From Boudabousia tangfeifanii (lineage in GTDB: Bacteria > Actinomycetota > Actinomycetes > Actinomycetales > Actinomycetaceae), in assembly GCF_001856685.1 (NCBI RefSeq), contig NZ_CP017812.1, positions 62,001-126,000 of the forward strand: a DNA stretch of 64,000 nt. Reading direction: 5' to 3'. Of this stretch, positions 18,301-26,162 are shown piece after piece. The notes under the pieces are model-generated. The model saw only the letters and a list, made by a program, of their open reading frames with translations, did no database searches and had not been told where the DNA came from. Positions within the stretch are counted from its first letter, which is position 1; every line of letters starts with the position of its first letter. The translations under genes were made by a program, and so were the position numbers.

Positions 18301-19591
18301 GGAAAACGGTGGAGCTCCAAGCGAGAACCGCCTTGAAGAACTACAAGAAAATGGCAAGTTGTTGCTACAAGCAGCAAACACTAGCCAGGTGCTTGCAGGT
18401 AAGGGCACCGGAGAAACTCCAGCTGCCGGCTCCTTCGTCAAGTACACCGTGACCTACAAGTATCAAGTAGACACTGCAGACAAGTCATACGACGAAACCA
18501 AGTTTGTGTGTGCTGCCGACCAAAACTACGACACCGCTAACCCAAGTGGTCTCGTGAACAAGGTCAACATGGAAGCCGATTCCGATGGCACCACCAATAA
18601 CTACGCTTGTCAGAACCTCACCCCACGTTTGCGGATCCAAAAAGATATCACCACAAACGGCGGTGAAAGCGGAGAAAACCAAACCTTCGAAGTCATCTAC
18701 GACATCAAGGTAACTAATGATGGCGACCTACCAGGTGACACTGGAGTACTCACTGATACTCCAAAGTTTGCCCCAGGCCTGATCATCAACTCCGTAGAAA
18801 AGGGTGAAGCTGGAAAGAACGGCGAATTCGTCTTCACTAAGACTGAAATCGGCGCTGATGGAAACATCCCACTGAGCAACGGTCTAGTGATCAAACCAGG
18901 CGAAAACAACGCCAAGTACTTCAAGCTCCGCTTCAATGTCACCTTGGACCCCTCGGTCCCAGAGTACAACGAAGAAGCCCTAGCCTGTGAAGCCAACAAT
19001 GAAACCGTTTACACCCCGGCAAAGGGTCTGTTCAACCGTGTCAACATGGACCTGCAAAAGGATTCAGATGGCGCCAAGAACAACGTAGCGTGTGGACCGG
19101 TAAACCCAGGCGCTGGCAAGAAGGTCGTAAAGATCATCAAGCAGGGTCAAGAAGGCAACCTAGATGGTGCCGAATTCGCCCTCTACCCGGTTGACCCATC
19201 CACCCCGGATGCTAAACCACTCGAAAACGGGGTCACCCGCGGCGCCGCAGTTGGCGAGTTCGTCACTGCCGCCCTCGACCTCAACAAAGACTACTGGCTA
19301 GTAGAAACCAAGGCGCCTTACGGGCACCTGCTACTAGCAAAACCCGTCAAGTTCCACCTCGGTCCCGAAGGGATCGTAACGGACAACGAGATCGCTACCG
19401 GAGCGATCACCGTGACGGTCAGTAACGCGGAAAACGGTCCTACCATCACCGTAACCGACTTGGAAGCAGGTCAACTGCCCAAGTCTGGTGGGATCGGCCA
19501 ACTTCCGTACGTTTTGGTGACACTCCTACTGCTAGGTGCAGCCGGAGCAATCCAATTCACTTCATCCCGCAGGCGGCGAGAGCTAGTCTGA
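12350..19591 (+). CDS. Giant LPXTG-anchored pilus tip adhesin (FimQ/FimB/SpaA-like)
   Basis: This 2413-residue surface protein has a signal peptide (about 1-42), a unique head (about 45-465), seven prealbumin-like repeats (about 470-1275) that start with patterns such as LTIIKKVVGG and end in patterns such as CTITNKL, then six longer DUF11-like repeats (about 1275-2250), each with a Cys pair. A final SpaA-type domain carries an E-box, YWLVETKAPYGH. The end is LPKSG (about 2376), a hydrophobic helix and RRRR, a sortase sorting signal. The paired Lys and Asn positions in the first repeat class suggest isopeptide bonds. Order before a major pilin and a class C sortase matches Actinomyces fimbrial operons. 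The gene is unusually long for a tip subunit and holds no copy of the window-wide GCCGAGG(A/G)CG word. Confidence 0.9.
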   Translation: MKDTKKASRRSLVNFAAIGSTVAVALAMLVPTYFGLGANARTATAVEGVELTVPDISMAVSNPRIANDPEKGVEITRDGCLRTGLGIEHRTTETVWNGQNNWLDSYERWLTATPNNRPTEWSYVARGKEPIYPLPRCPQYMDLNKQTSLGIQPNNPGRVTAGKPFVLGRIRHNNIEVSYLVNGMDNTFKYLRANFKMRLGDKEDIFPWTQFETFNEKVIGNPPNETVLYTCELGSVAPDGSGRGKGKVDPLQKHCSDDILTLSKTVSDKLSIVENGVKYDLNVRGFVEAGPDGQCPEDPALSDNKSKFITAEKKDTIACIYASFDEERPVKIAKQVERDGNAAVQIPSVNFTKDIPGLWETAYDTLTPSGWGEAGKAVSDRIINVVPNGENIKVKEERLVPARRGDDGDGWQLEAIKCTDGVGQEIPIPADKIDLDKGTIDLSAIPAAKSAAAIPVTCTFVNRYRTTTPPPRLTIIKKVVGGSAQPSDWTFVAELQPRSADYVLHSGETKEIAPGAYILNEYEGPDGYEQFGDWECVSDEGNGRLEKPNRVILDNGDHLTCTITNKLKASDLVLEKKLTGDRAGLKPDARFKIHYTCTGDELSTPLKGVAELAVDETKTVSDVPLGSVCTVEEEPPTADMLNGPLYQWNPYTVTRDGDYEMRRARTSVFGGGAYYTKVYEGSNKVTVTNSIRSGSQVTLEKRILDSNGREIASTDERFGAQNWMLKYSDALSRHAASADDDEAHRTWMVEPGKFTISEAGLTETAKLFTQKSVNCEVQRSGESDYSPLPANPTGDYTINSGEKVKCVFVNQLRAPKLVLTKQVTGAGTEVPGGDRNDWRLIARLDGSRLARLDGTGQVQGTVNAGTYQLSETAASRYDDLSAFTRGEWQCKRIEMERNTLGDAAPDPDQPLQGFPRAVEVQNAEGGNGTLQVDEGYDYSCVIVNTMRNTSFVIEKVVTGEKAGLVDPDTTFNISYRCTSDVLPAPLTGTATLADGDTKRVDNVPVGANCVVSEAKPATELLVDSSYRWADPVISPAPLTVAMGGENKVTVTNRIDRDRGTLRLVKVLLDTNGQEVESVGRVTPYTWILTASRTDSSDVVTGRTGVEGTVPAGRYTLSENDRGRAPGFSQVGVSCVKNLGNGRTEPTGSGTSVDVANGDDITCTFRNQRDGGSITLLKKVVGEGKLEPRETWTLEARQLGSVNPEVSGKHGVKGTNLPTGTYRLNETPDNVPGYVLVNWQCQNADGIPVQLGIGNSFELQKGDDITCTATNRRTEGPAFNVKKEAAQDEVTVNVAEKTFVATYNVTIENKGTVAEMPGDLTERPKFPNGFNITNVEISRDGQALPATSRDGVWTVTSETLGEMQPQAKQVLKVTITGTVDLEKAKQLTPADLVCQNVRPGDLNSATGGYNRVELSTEKPGEDGDNDACEPIKPKFSVSKSTGESPDAPMVNVVNNNDGTYTAIYSVVVRNDSLVPGEIPVIRDTPTFPAGAEIKSVEFSSEGKTSVPLPQERDLIKVARTSTELKGLESKVYTVKYVLSFGPAANKLTQEAFTCKTTDTFETENPSGFFNKVVLEGDNVADRTDDNIACENLPPVWEVAKRDTDATSVVPPAEGPVELPYTVTVYNRNPYAATPTGLLDLMTPPAGYAIESVKVVNPEGITFTPAQPAEDPAGTYRFNINGVGQIAGNGELEINVIINAVVKDKEKVEKLTPADLVCKDANPPTDTDKTAMFNQVLVDNEPGDKLTDNQACISLSPAFKLRKENVEESPVVDGNTITVKYRVVVSNTTGVKGAVPTITDTPNFGKGFVPTNARVDGQTVPVTTDETTGQLKFELPTEQDGQIMLEPGQEKSWLVEMDVNIDPAVPNFSAENGICEGKAGEGFTPAKGLYNKVSFNDAPDGDGEANNEACQNLTPKLSVKKTNAADENGAQPNGGSASYDPETDTYTSAYVVTLQNESIIPTRNTADVIDVNTFPAGVKLLEVTVAENGGAPSENRLEELQENGKLLLQAANTSQVLAGKGTGETPAAGSFVKYTVTYKYQVDTADKSYDETKFVCAADQNYDTANPSGLVNKVNMEADSDGTTNNYACQNLTPRLRIQKDITTNGGESGENQTFEVIYDIKVTNDGDLPGDTGVLTDTPKFAPGLIINSVEKGEAGKNGEFVFTKTEIGADGNIPLSNGLVIKPGENNAKYFKLRFNVTLDPSVPEYNEEALACEANNETVYTPAKGLFNRVNMDLQKDSDGAKNNVACGPVNPGAGKKVVKIIKQGQEGNLDGAEFALYPVDPSTPDAKPLENGVTRGAAVGEFVTAALDLNKDYWLVETKAPYGHLLLAKPVKFHLGPEGIVTDNEIATGAITVTVSNAENGPTITVTDLEAGQLPKSGGIGQLPYVLVTLLLLGAAGAIQFTSSRRRRELV

Positions 19592-19604
19592 GGCGTTGAA
19601 AGGC

Positions 19605-19622
19605 GACTCAGATTAGTGAGTC
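19605..19622 (+). other. Small hairpin between the two pilin genes
   Basis: GACTCA and TGAGTC flank a six-base loop. It lacks a T-run and could be a processing or attenuation point that sets the ratio of adhesin to major pilin mRNA. Confidence 0.35.
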
Positions 19623-19658
19623 ACCCCCTGTAAATGACAATTTCACATGGAGACACTG

Positions 19659-21443
19659 ATGAAAAACAAATTTGTACACGCGGGCCTAGGAGCATTCAGT
19701 GCTGCCGCCCTGCTGGGTGGAGCCTTGGTTCCCGCTGCAGCCATCGCAGCCCCTGGCGATTACGACGACTCGGTTAATGCTGTTAACCCAGAAGCCCTCA
19801 GCGTTATCGACGACGCTAAGGACGGTCAGGCATCGCTAACCATCCACAAGTACGAGCAGCCTGAAACCCCAACCGGTCTACCAAACGACGGTATGCCACT
19901 AAAGGCTGACGCCCTCTCGGCTCTAACCGCACTTGAAGGCATCAAGTTCAAGATCCAGCGCGTATCTGACATTGACCTCAAGACCCAGGCCGGCTGGGAA
20001 CGTGCAGCCGCCCTCGGCAAGCAGGCCAAGAGCGAAGGCGCTGAAGCTGTAGCCAAGACCCTTTCCTTCGACGAAGCTAAGGAAGGCTTGACCGCCGCTG
20101 ACGGCTCCCTCTCCTTCTCCTCCCTTCCATTCGGTTTGTACTACGTCACCGAAGATTTGGCTGGTTCCACCAACCCTAAGGCAGCTCAGGTAACCCCAGC
20201 CGCCCCATTCTTCTTGACCGTACCGTTGACCAACACCCAGCAGCTCAACAACTGGGTATACGACGTACACACCTACCCGAAGAACTCTTTCTCCGAAGCT
20301 GAAAAGTCCGTTCAGGACGATGGCGCCCCAGCAGTTGGTGACACCCTCACCTACACCGTTAAGGGCAACATTCCTAAGCTCGGCACCTACGAAGTCGAAG
20401 TTGATGGCGAAAAGGTAACCAAGGACTACACCCTTGCTAACTACCAGATCGTTGATCCTTTGGACGCACGCCTCGGCTACGTTGAAGACTCCGTCAAGGT
20501 CACCTTGGAAGGCGCCGAAGGCGTTAACCTAGAAAAGGGCACCGATTGGGAAGTTGGTGTCTACAAGCCAGAAGATGGCAAGACCTACGTCACCGTAGAA
20601 TTCACCGAAGCTGGTCGCGCTAAGCTCGTTGCCGCCCGCAACGCCGGCACCGCAGCCACCAAGGTAGTTGTCAAGCTTGACGCCGTAGTTAACTCCCTCG
20701 GCGCTGACGGCAACATCCCGAACACCGCTGTTTTGATCCCGAACCAGCCAAGCAACCCTTGGGACAAGGATCGTGGCCCAGGCCAGCCAGGCACCCCACC
20801 TCCAGGCATCCCAACCAACACCGTAGTTTCTAAGTACGGCCGCGTGGAAATCAACAAGGTTGACTCCAACGACGACACCAAGAAGCTACAGGGTGCAGAA
20901 TTCCAGGTGAAGCGTTGTAAGGTCGCCAATGACGCCATTGACGCCATGAACGTCAGCCCAGAAACCGCCTTCCGTCTCGACACCCCAGTCGAAGCAATGG
21001 AAGAATCCGCTCTCGAAGTTGGCAAGAAGGGTGCAGACCGCAAGTCCACCTTCGTCACCGCCGAAAACGGTAAGGTTCTCATCGACGGCTTGCAGCACAA
21101 CGACTGGCGCAACGACTCGAAGGAAACTGAAGGTCAGATCGACCTTAAGGATCCAGCATCGTACGGCGACTACAACGCCTACTGCTTGATCGAAACCAAG
21201 GCTCCAGAAGGCTACGAACTTCTGGCCAAGCCAATCCCATTCTTGGTCACCGATCGCACCATGAACGGCACCGAGAATGCCACCTTGCCGGTCACCATCA
21301 AGAACGTCAAGACCAACAACGGCTTCAACCTACCAGTAACCGGTGGTGAAGGCATCGCCCTTCTCGTCACCGCTGGTGGCTTGCTAGTTGCTGGTGGCGC
21401 ACTGGTTGCACTTCGCAATCGTCGCAACAAGGCAGAAGCCTGA
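19659..21443 (+). CDS. Major pilin subunit, LPXTG-anchored (FimA/FimP/SpaH type)
   Basis: This 594-residue protein is the shaft subunit of a sortase-assembled pilus. It has a signal peptide ending near PAAAIAA, the pilin motif WVYDVHTYPKNS with its crosslinking lysine near residue 207, the E-box CLIETKAPEGYELLAKP near 507, and the sorting signal LPVTGGEG near 557 with a hydrophobic helix and RNRRNK tail. The pilin motif closely resembles that of Actinomyces fimbriae. The lysine is joined by the class C sortase to the LPVTG threonine of the next subunit. ATG 19659 has GGAGA at proper spacing; the upstream ATG 19647 lacks a site. Strong codon bias suggests high expression. Confidence 0.95.
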   Translation: MKNKFVHAGLGAFSAAALLGGALVPAAAIAAPGDYDDSVNAVNPEALSVIDDAKDGQASLTIHKYEQPETPTGLPNDGMPLKADALSALTALEGIKFKIQRVSDIDLKTQAGWERAAALGKQAKSEGAEAVAKTLSFDEAKEGLTAADGSLSFSSLPFGLYYVTEDLAGSTNPKAAQVTPAAPFFLTVPLTNTQQLNNWVYDVHTYPKNSFSEAEKSVQDDGAPAVGDTLTYTVKGNIPKLGTYEVEVDGEKVTKDYTLANYQIVDPLDARLGYVEDSVKVTLEGAEGVNLEKGTDWEVGVYKPEDGKTYVTVEFTEAGRAKLVAARNAGTAATKVVVKLDAVVNSLGADGNIPNTAVLIPNQPSNPWDKDRGPGQPGTPPPGIPTNTVVSKYGRVEINKVDSNDDTKKLQGAEFQVKRCKVANDAIDAMNVSPETAFRLDTPVEAMEESALEVGKKGADRKSTFVTAENGKVLIDGLQHNDWRNDSKETEGQIDLKDPASYGDYNAYCLIETKAPEGYELLAKPIPFLVTDRTMNGTENATLPVTIKNVKTNNGFNLPVTGGEGIALLVTAGGLLVAGGALVALRNRRNKAEA

Positions 21444-21492
21444 AAAGACCAAACTAAAGAAGAGCAATAAGCCCTCCTTTAGTTAGCAGATT

Positions 21493-21532
21493 TGAATAGC
21501 CCGCCGGCGCCGCACCGCTGGCGGGCTATTCA
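21493..21532 (+). terminator. Hairpin terminator after the major pilin gene
   Basis: TGAATAGCCCGCC (21493-21505) pairs with 21520-21532, extended inward by three pairs including a G-T wobble. No T-run follows. It may reduce read-through into the sortase gene. Confidence 0.75.
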
Positions 21533-21625
21533 ATTACCACCTTTGCCACACGCAAACTAACTGCCGCGAAAGTGCCAAAGGCACATTAAAATAAGACAGG
21601 TACGTCCAGCCTAGAGGAGTAGAAC

Positions 21626-24600
21626 ATGAGTGAAAACACCGAACCAACGAAGGCTTCGGCAACTCCCTCACGCAGCCTAGACGAAATCGATGCCATTCTG
21701 GCGCAGATGGCTGGATCAACCCGCTCTTATGCTCGCGAAGCCTTCCAAGCCAAAACCACTAAAACCGACAGCCCAAAAAGCAGTCCAAAAACCGCCGCAA
21801 GTAGCTCCAAAAGTGCTCCAAACGCTAAAGGAAATAGTGCCAGCGGGCAGCCGGTAACGTCAGCACTCAGCACCCAAACGACCGCGCCCACAAGCTACCC
21901 AACCAGCGCAACACCACCAGCTTCTGGAGCACCACAAACGCCAAGTGCCCAAGCAAAACCAGTAAATGCTGAAACTACTAGCGTTTCCCCGACTACTTTA
22001 AAACCGACACAACCAAGTCCCGTCGCAGCTCCGCTGACCACCACCGGTAGCAATGAGAGTATCTACTCAATACTCTCGACTGCTACTTCTGCCGGCAAAA
22101 ACCCAGAATCACCTAAACCGCACCCCTGGGCGACTTCACGTCACGAGCCGGTAATCTCCGCAAGTAGTCCAGCACGAGCCACTTCATTCTTCAGTACCCG
22201 ACCGCAAAACACAGGAACTACTGAACCAAAAGCGGAAGAAAACTACGACTCCTTCGCCACCCGTCTTCCCGAAGGATCTTCGGAAACAGGTACGGAAAAA
22301 AGCTCCGAAGTCCCAGAGCCAACAGTTATGGGGCCAGCAGGAGCTACTGAATCCGAAGCTACCCCGACAACTGGCCCAGCAGGAGCATCCGCTGAAACTA
22401 CCGCTGCAGTTGGCGGCCCGGCAGGAGCAGCCACCGTCCAACCCGTAGACGACAATGGGGCAGTAGCAAACGAAACAGCTACCAGCCATCCTGCTACCAC
22501 TGCTTCAGAAACAACCTCAGCCCCCGTAGCAAGCACCACGAGCGCGGCTCACCCGACCTCGACACCGGCGGCCACCGCACCGACCATGGCCGCAGCTACT
22601 GGGGTGCCAATCGCGGCAGTAACCACCGCAGCAACCCGCAGGCTCCTCGAGCGACTAGCGCAAGACTCGCCCTTACCGCTCGACTATCAGCCAACTCTCA
22701 GCTTTACTCCGCCAACTTCAAGCTCGGAGACGGCATCAGGCGAAGTAGATCCAGAAGCAATCACTTCTCCCTTCGGGCTACCACTCAATGTCCCACACAC
22801 CACCAGCACCATCCCGACAGCACCGGCTCCTCAGTCCACCGAAACCGGCCTCGGTCAAGACAGTGAAGTTGGGGAAAAGTCAGCCGAGGTCGACCTCGGA
22901 CAAACAGATGCCAGTGCAGAAAAACAAAGCGGCCTACTATCGGTACAGCCCACCGAAATTGATGGGCACGAAGAATACCCACTCCCGCTAACCGAGGACG
23001 GGGCAGTCCACGAGCCCGCTCCCGACGACGAATACGAACCACCCACCCCAGTAAGCTTTGGAGCAGTTGGGGAAAGCCTCGAACATGCTCCTCAACCAGA
23101 AGTGGCCGCCCAAGACCAGGGACTTATTCCTGAAAGCGGGACCTACGCTTGGGAAATCGGTGAAGACCTCGATGACCTCCAAGGCGCCAACCGCGAATCC
23201 GATACCATGCCAGGTGGGGCCAAGGCGGCAGCCGGTGGGCTGGCAGGAACCACCACAGGTGTACTTGCCGAGTCTGGTGAAGCCGCAGCTGCCCAGGGCA
23301 CTGCTGCCGAGGCCGGTCCAACCCCACTCGGTACGACCCCAGTCGGTGCAACCTCGCCCGGCACTACCCATGGTGCCGGTCAAGCACCCGGCTCAGCCGC
23401 CGGCCAAGTATCAGGCACAGCCGCCGGCCAAGCACCCGGCACAGCCACCGGTCAGAGCGAAAGCGTAAATGCGGATGCACTTGGACAAACTTTCGAAGCT
23501 GCCCCGGCCCCAGGTGAAACTGCTGGCATGCCCGGACCTGAAGCAGAGCCGGGAGAAGCCGGTGAAGTAGCCGCGACCGGTGAACAGCCAGCCACTACGT
23601 CGCACGGTCAGGCAAGCACAGGGGAGGTTGCCACCGACTCGGATGGTAAACCATTACCCCCATGGGCCCCAACCACCGCTGCAGTCGCCGCCGGAGCAGC
23701 CACCGCGGCCGAACTACCCACCGCAGAAAATGCCTCAGCGGCAGTGGCCGCACCGCCGGCACCGCCCTCGGCCCAGCCAACTAAACCAACTAAGGCAAGC
23801 AAGCGGCAAGCAAAGAAGGCTGCGAAACTAGCGGCAAAGCAGGCCGCCGCGAAACTGGGAACAAAACCAGCCAGAAAGCGCACTTGGAAAGACCGTTTCA
23901 TGAGTGCCCTGCCGGTCATCCTCGTGCTAATTGGGGTAATGGTGCTGCTCTACCCGGTAGTTTCCACCATGCAGAATGATGCTCGACAGCAACAGATCGC
24001 CAACGAGTACAAGGTAGAAACCCAGGCTGCCGGCCCCGACAAACTTGGCGAACAGCTTGAACATGCCAAAAAGTACAACTCGGAACTGTACTCCAAGCCG
24101 ATTCTGGACCCCTGGTTGAACCGCGTCAGCCCAGATACGCCGCAATACCAGGAGTACCTCTCACAGCTCAACATGACGCCAGTGATGGGACGCATTTCCA
24201 TCCCCAAGATCCACCTCAATCTACCGATCTACCACGGCACTAGCGTCCAAACCCTTCAGCAGGGCGTCGGCCACCTCTTCGGCACCAGCCTCCCCATTGG
24301 TGGCACCTCCACCCACGCGGTGCTTACCGGGCACTCCGCCCTCGGTACTGCCACCCTGTTCGACAACCTGCCTGAACTAAAGCCCGGTGACGAGTTCTTC
24401 ATCAACGTCCTCGGTCAGGCCTACAAGTACCAGGTCAAGAACACTAAAGTGGTGCTCCCAGACCAAACCGAAGACCTCGAACGCGTGCCCGGGGCTGACC
24501 TAATCACCCTGATTACCTGTACTCCATACGGCGTTAACACGCACCGACTGTTGGTCACCGGCCAGCGCGTCGCCATCGACCCGGTCAAGGCGCAGGCAGA

Positions 24601-24748
24601 AGAAGCCGCTTCGCTCCCAGCGCCAATGCCCACCTGGATGTACCTGATCATTTGGGCCGCCTCCATCATCGTGGCCGTCACCTTCGGCCTGCTGCTCTGG
24701 GGCTTCATTAAGAAGCGACGCAAGCAAAAAGCCGTCAAAGCCTCATAG
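21626..24748 (+). CDS. srtC: Class C pilus sortase with a very long disordered N-terminal extension
   Basis: The last 290 of 1040 residues form a class C sortase: a membrane helix (SALPVILVLIGVMVLLYPV, about 760-780), the lid motif DPW in ILDPWLN, catalytic His in LTGHSAL (about 902), Cys in LITCTPYG (about 964) and Arg in NTHRLLVTG (about 974), then a second membrane helix and a basic tail. It should polymerise the two preceding pilins. The first 750 residues are low-complexity Ala/Pro/Thr/Glu with short repeats such as GPAGA and GTAAGQAPG. This part precedes the first membrane helix and has no signal peptide, so it is predicted to be cytoplasmic. Class C sortases are normally about 300-400 residues. 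GAGGAG precedes ATG. The frame is intact across the junction. Confidence 0.92.
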   Translation: MSENTEPTKASATPSRSLDEIDAILAQMAGSTRSYAREAFQAKTTKTDSPKSSPKTAASSSKSAPNAKGNSASGQPVTSALSTQTTAPTSYPTSATPPASGAPQTPSAQAKPVNAETTSVSPTTLKPTQPSPVAAPLTTTGSNESIYSILSTATSAGKNPESPKPHPWATSRHEPVISASSPARATSFFSTRPQNTGTTEPKAEENYDSFATRLPEGSSETGTEKSSEVPEPTVMGPAGATESEATPTTGPAGASAETTAAVGGPAGAATVQPVDDNGAVANETATSHPATTASETTSAPVASTTSAAHPTSTPAATAPTMAAATGVPIAAVTTAATRRLLERLAQDSPLPLDYQPTLSFTPPTSSSETASGEVDPEAITSPFGLPLNVPHTTSTIPTAPAPQSTETGLGQDSEVGEKSAEVDLGQTDASAEKQSGLLSVQPTEIDGHEEYPLPLTEDGAVHEPAPDDEYEPPTPVSFGAVGESLEHAPQPEVAAQDQGLIPESGTYAWEIGEDLDDLQGANRESDTMPGGAKAAAGGLAGTTTGVLAESGEAAAAQGTAAEAGPTPLGTTPVGATSPGTTHGAGQAPGSAAGQVSGTAAGQAPGTATGQSESVNADALGQTFEAAPAPGETAGMPGPEAEPGEAGEVAATGEQPATTSHGQASTGEVATDSDGKPLPPWAPTTAAVAAGAATAAELPTAENASAAVAAPPAPPSAQPTKPTKASKRQAKKAAKLAAKQAAAKLGTKPARKRTWKDRFMSALPVILVLIGVMVLLYPVVSTMQNDARQQQIANEYKVETQAAGPDKLGEQLEHAKKYNSELYSKPILDPWLNRVSPDTPQYQEYLSQLNMTPVMGRISIPKIHLNLPIYHGTSVQTLQQGVGHLFGTSLPIGGTSTHAVLTGHSALGTATLFDNLPELKPGDEFFINVLGQAYKYQVKNTKVVLPDQTEDLERVPGADLITLITCTPYGVNTHRLLVTGQRVAIDPVKAQAEEAASLPAPMPTWMYLIIWAASIIVAVTFGLLLWGFIKKRRKQKAVKAS

Positions 24749-24767
24749 CTGGACGGCAAACAAAACT

Positions 24768-24816
24768 AACGGTTAGTGGCCGAGGACGAATCCAACGTCC
24801 TCGGCCACTAACCGTT
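24768..24816. terminator. Bidirectional 21-bp hairpin containing paired copies of the repeat word
   Basis: A perfect 21-bp stem (24768-24788 with 24796-24816, loop AATCCAA) lies between the convergent sortase and kinase genes. Its centre is GCCGAGGACG facing CGTCCTCGGC, the 10-bp word dispersed through the window. Confidence 0.92.
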
Positions 24817-24860
24817 TCAGAATATTTATCGCGCTCGCTAGAACATTGCGCTCGCTGGAA

Positions 24861-26162
24861 CTAGAAGTTCAGGGCGATGCGGTGCGCGTTGGCCCCTGGG
24901 CGGGTGACCAGCATCTTGGCGTTATCGGCCTCAGTCGGGAACTCTTCCCGGTAGGCCTCCAACCAACGCTCAGCAAAGGCATCCGCTTCCTGGGTAGGCA
25001 CGAGTGCCCAAACGGAACCGCCGAAGCCGGCACCGAAAGCGGAAGCAGCAGCTGCGCCCTGCTCCTTGGCCAAACGAGCCAAAGCGCGGGTTGCAGGCAC
25101 CTGGTTGCCAAGGCCGTGGTCGGTCCAGTGCTGGGAAAGTTCCACCACGCGGCCAAACTCTTCAATGTCGCCCGCTTCGAGGGCGTCACCGGCGGCAGGC
25201 ACCAGCTCGTAGCTTTCAATCAAGAACTGTTCGAGACGCTTACGCAAGTAGCCGTCTTCGCCGACGATCTCACGGATCTGGTCGGCGGCCTCGTCACTGG
25301 AGTTGACCGCATCGGCCAAGAACAGGTCGCTACGGCCAGTCTTTTCATTCCACATGGCGAGGATGTCGCGGGTCGACTGGGAAGCGCGGTTGTAGTCCTC
25401 TAGGGCAGCACCGGTCTTTTCCGCCAAAACACCCGAAACGGCCACCACGAAGGAGTAGTCGGCGGGGAATGGCACGACGCGTTCGCGACGAACCGGGCAG
25501 AAAGAGTACTGCACCAACGCGTCAGTTTCACCGCACATCATGGCGGTATGATCCTCGGAACCACCGAAAGTACCAACGCCCTTGTGGCCGGCCAGCTCCT
25601 TGAAGCTCATGCCGTTTTCGTTGCAGGCAAGGTAGGCGGCAAACTCTTCCGGGCTAGCAATATTGCGACGGAAAGCGTCGGAGGATTCCACCCCGGAAAG
25701 GTCCATCAAGCAGCGAGCTAAGCCTACCACCATGGCCGAGGACGAACTCATGCCCGAAGCCAACGGCAAAGTGGTAGAAACTTCGATGTCAGCACCCTTG
25801 ATCTGGCCAGGGAAGTTAGCCACGAGGCGAGAGACAACGGCGGCCGCATAGCCGGCCCAGTGGCCCCCACCGTAACCATCAATCTGGTCGGACAAAGGCA
25901 AAGCCACCGGCTCATCAACGGCGTCGGAAGAAACCCGAACGACGTCTTCGCCATTGGCGCGAGCCTGGAAGGTAATGCCGAGCGAAGCAGCAGCCAGCAA
26001 GGAACGGCCACCAGCATAGTCGGTGTGCTTACCCAAAACCTCAATACGGCCAGGCACGAACCAAGAAACGGCCTGAGCGGGGGTGGGCAGAGCGGTAGAG
26101 GCTAGTTCAGCCGGCACCTCTTTGGTAGCAAATGGGGCGGCAGCGCTGTCCATTCCGGTCAC
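24861..26162 (-). CDS. GHMP sugar kinase, galactokinase-like
   Basis: This 433-residue protein has the three GHMP kinase motifs: PGRIEVLGKHTDYAGG near the start, the ATP loop LPLASGMSSSSA, and GAGFGGSVWALV near the end. It most resembles galactokinases, which make galactose 1-phosphate from ATP and galactose. The GKHTDYAGG form differs from the GEHTDYNGG of classical GalK, so another sugar is possible. The start overlaps the stop of a nucleotidyltransferase (ATGA), suggesting a two-step route from a free sugar to an NDP-sugar. No galT or galE is nearby. I leave the symbol empty for that reason. Confidence 0.8.
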   Translation of the reverse strand: MTGMDSAAAPFATKEVPAELASTALPTPAQAVSWFVPGRIEVLGKHTDYAGGRSLLAAASLGITFQARANGEDVVRVSSDAVDEPVALPLSDQIDGYGGGHWAGYAAAVVSRLVANFPGQIKGADIEVSTTLPLASGMSSSSAMVVGLARCLMDLSGVESSDAFRRNIASPEEFAAYLACNENGMSFKELAGHKGVGTFGGSEDHTAMMCGETDALVQYSFCPVRRERVVPFPADYSFVVAVSGVLAEKTGAALEDYNRASQSTRDILAMWNEKTGRSDLFLADAVNSSDEAADQIREIVGEDGYLRKRLEQFLIESYELVPAAGDALEAGDIEEFGRVVELSQHWTDHGLGNQVPATRALARLAKEQGAAAASAFGAGFGGSVWALVPTQEADAFAERWLEAYREEFPTEADNAKMLVTRPGANAHRIALNF

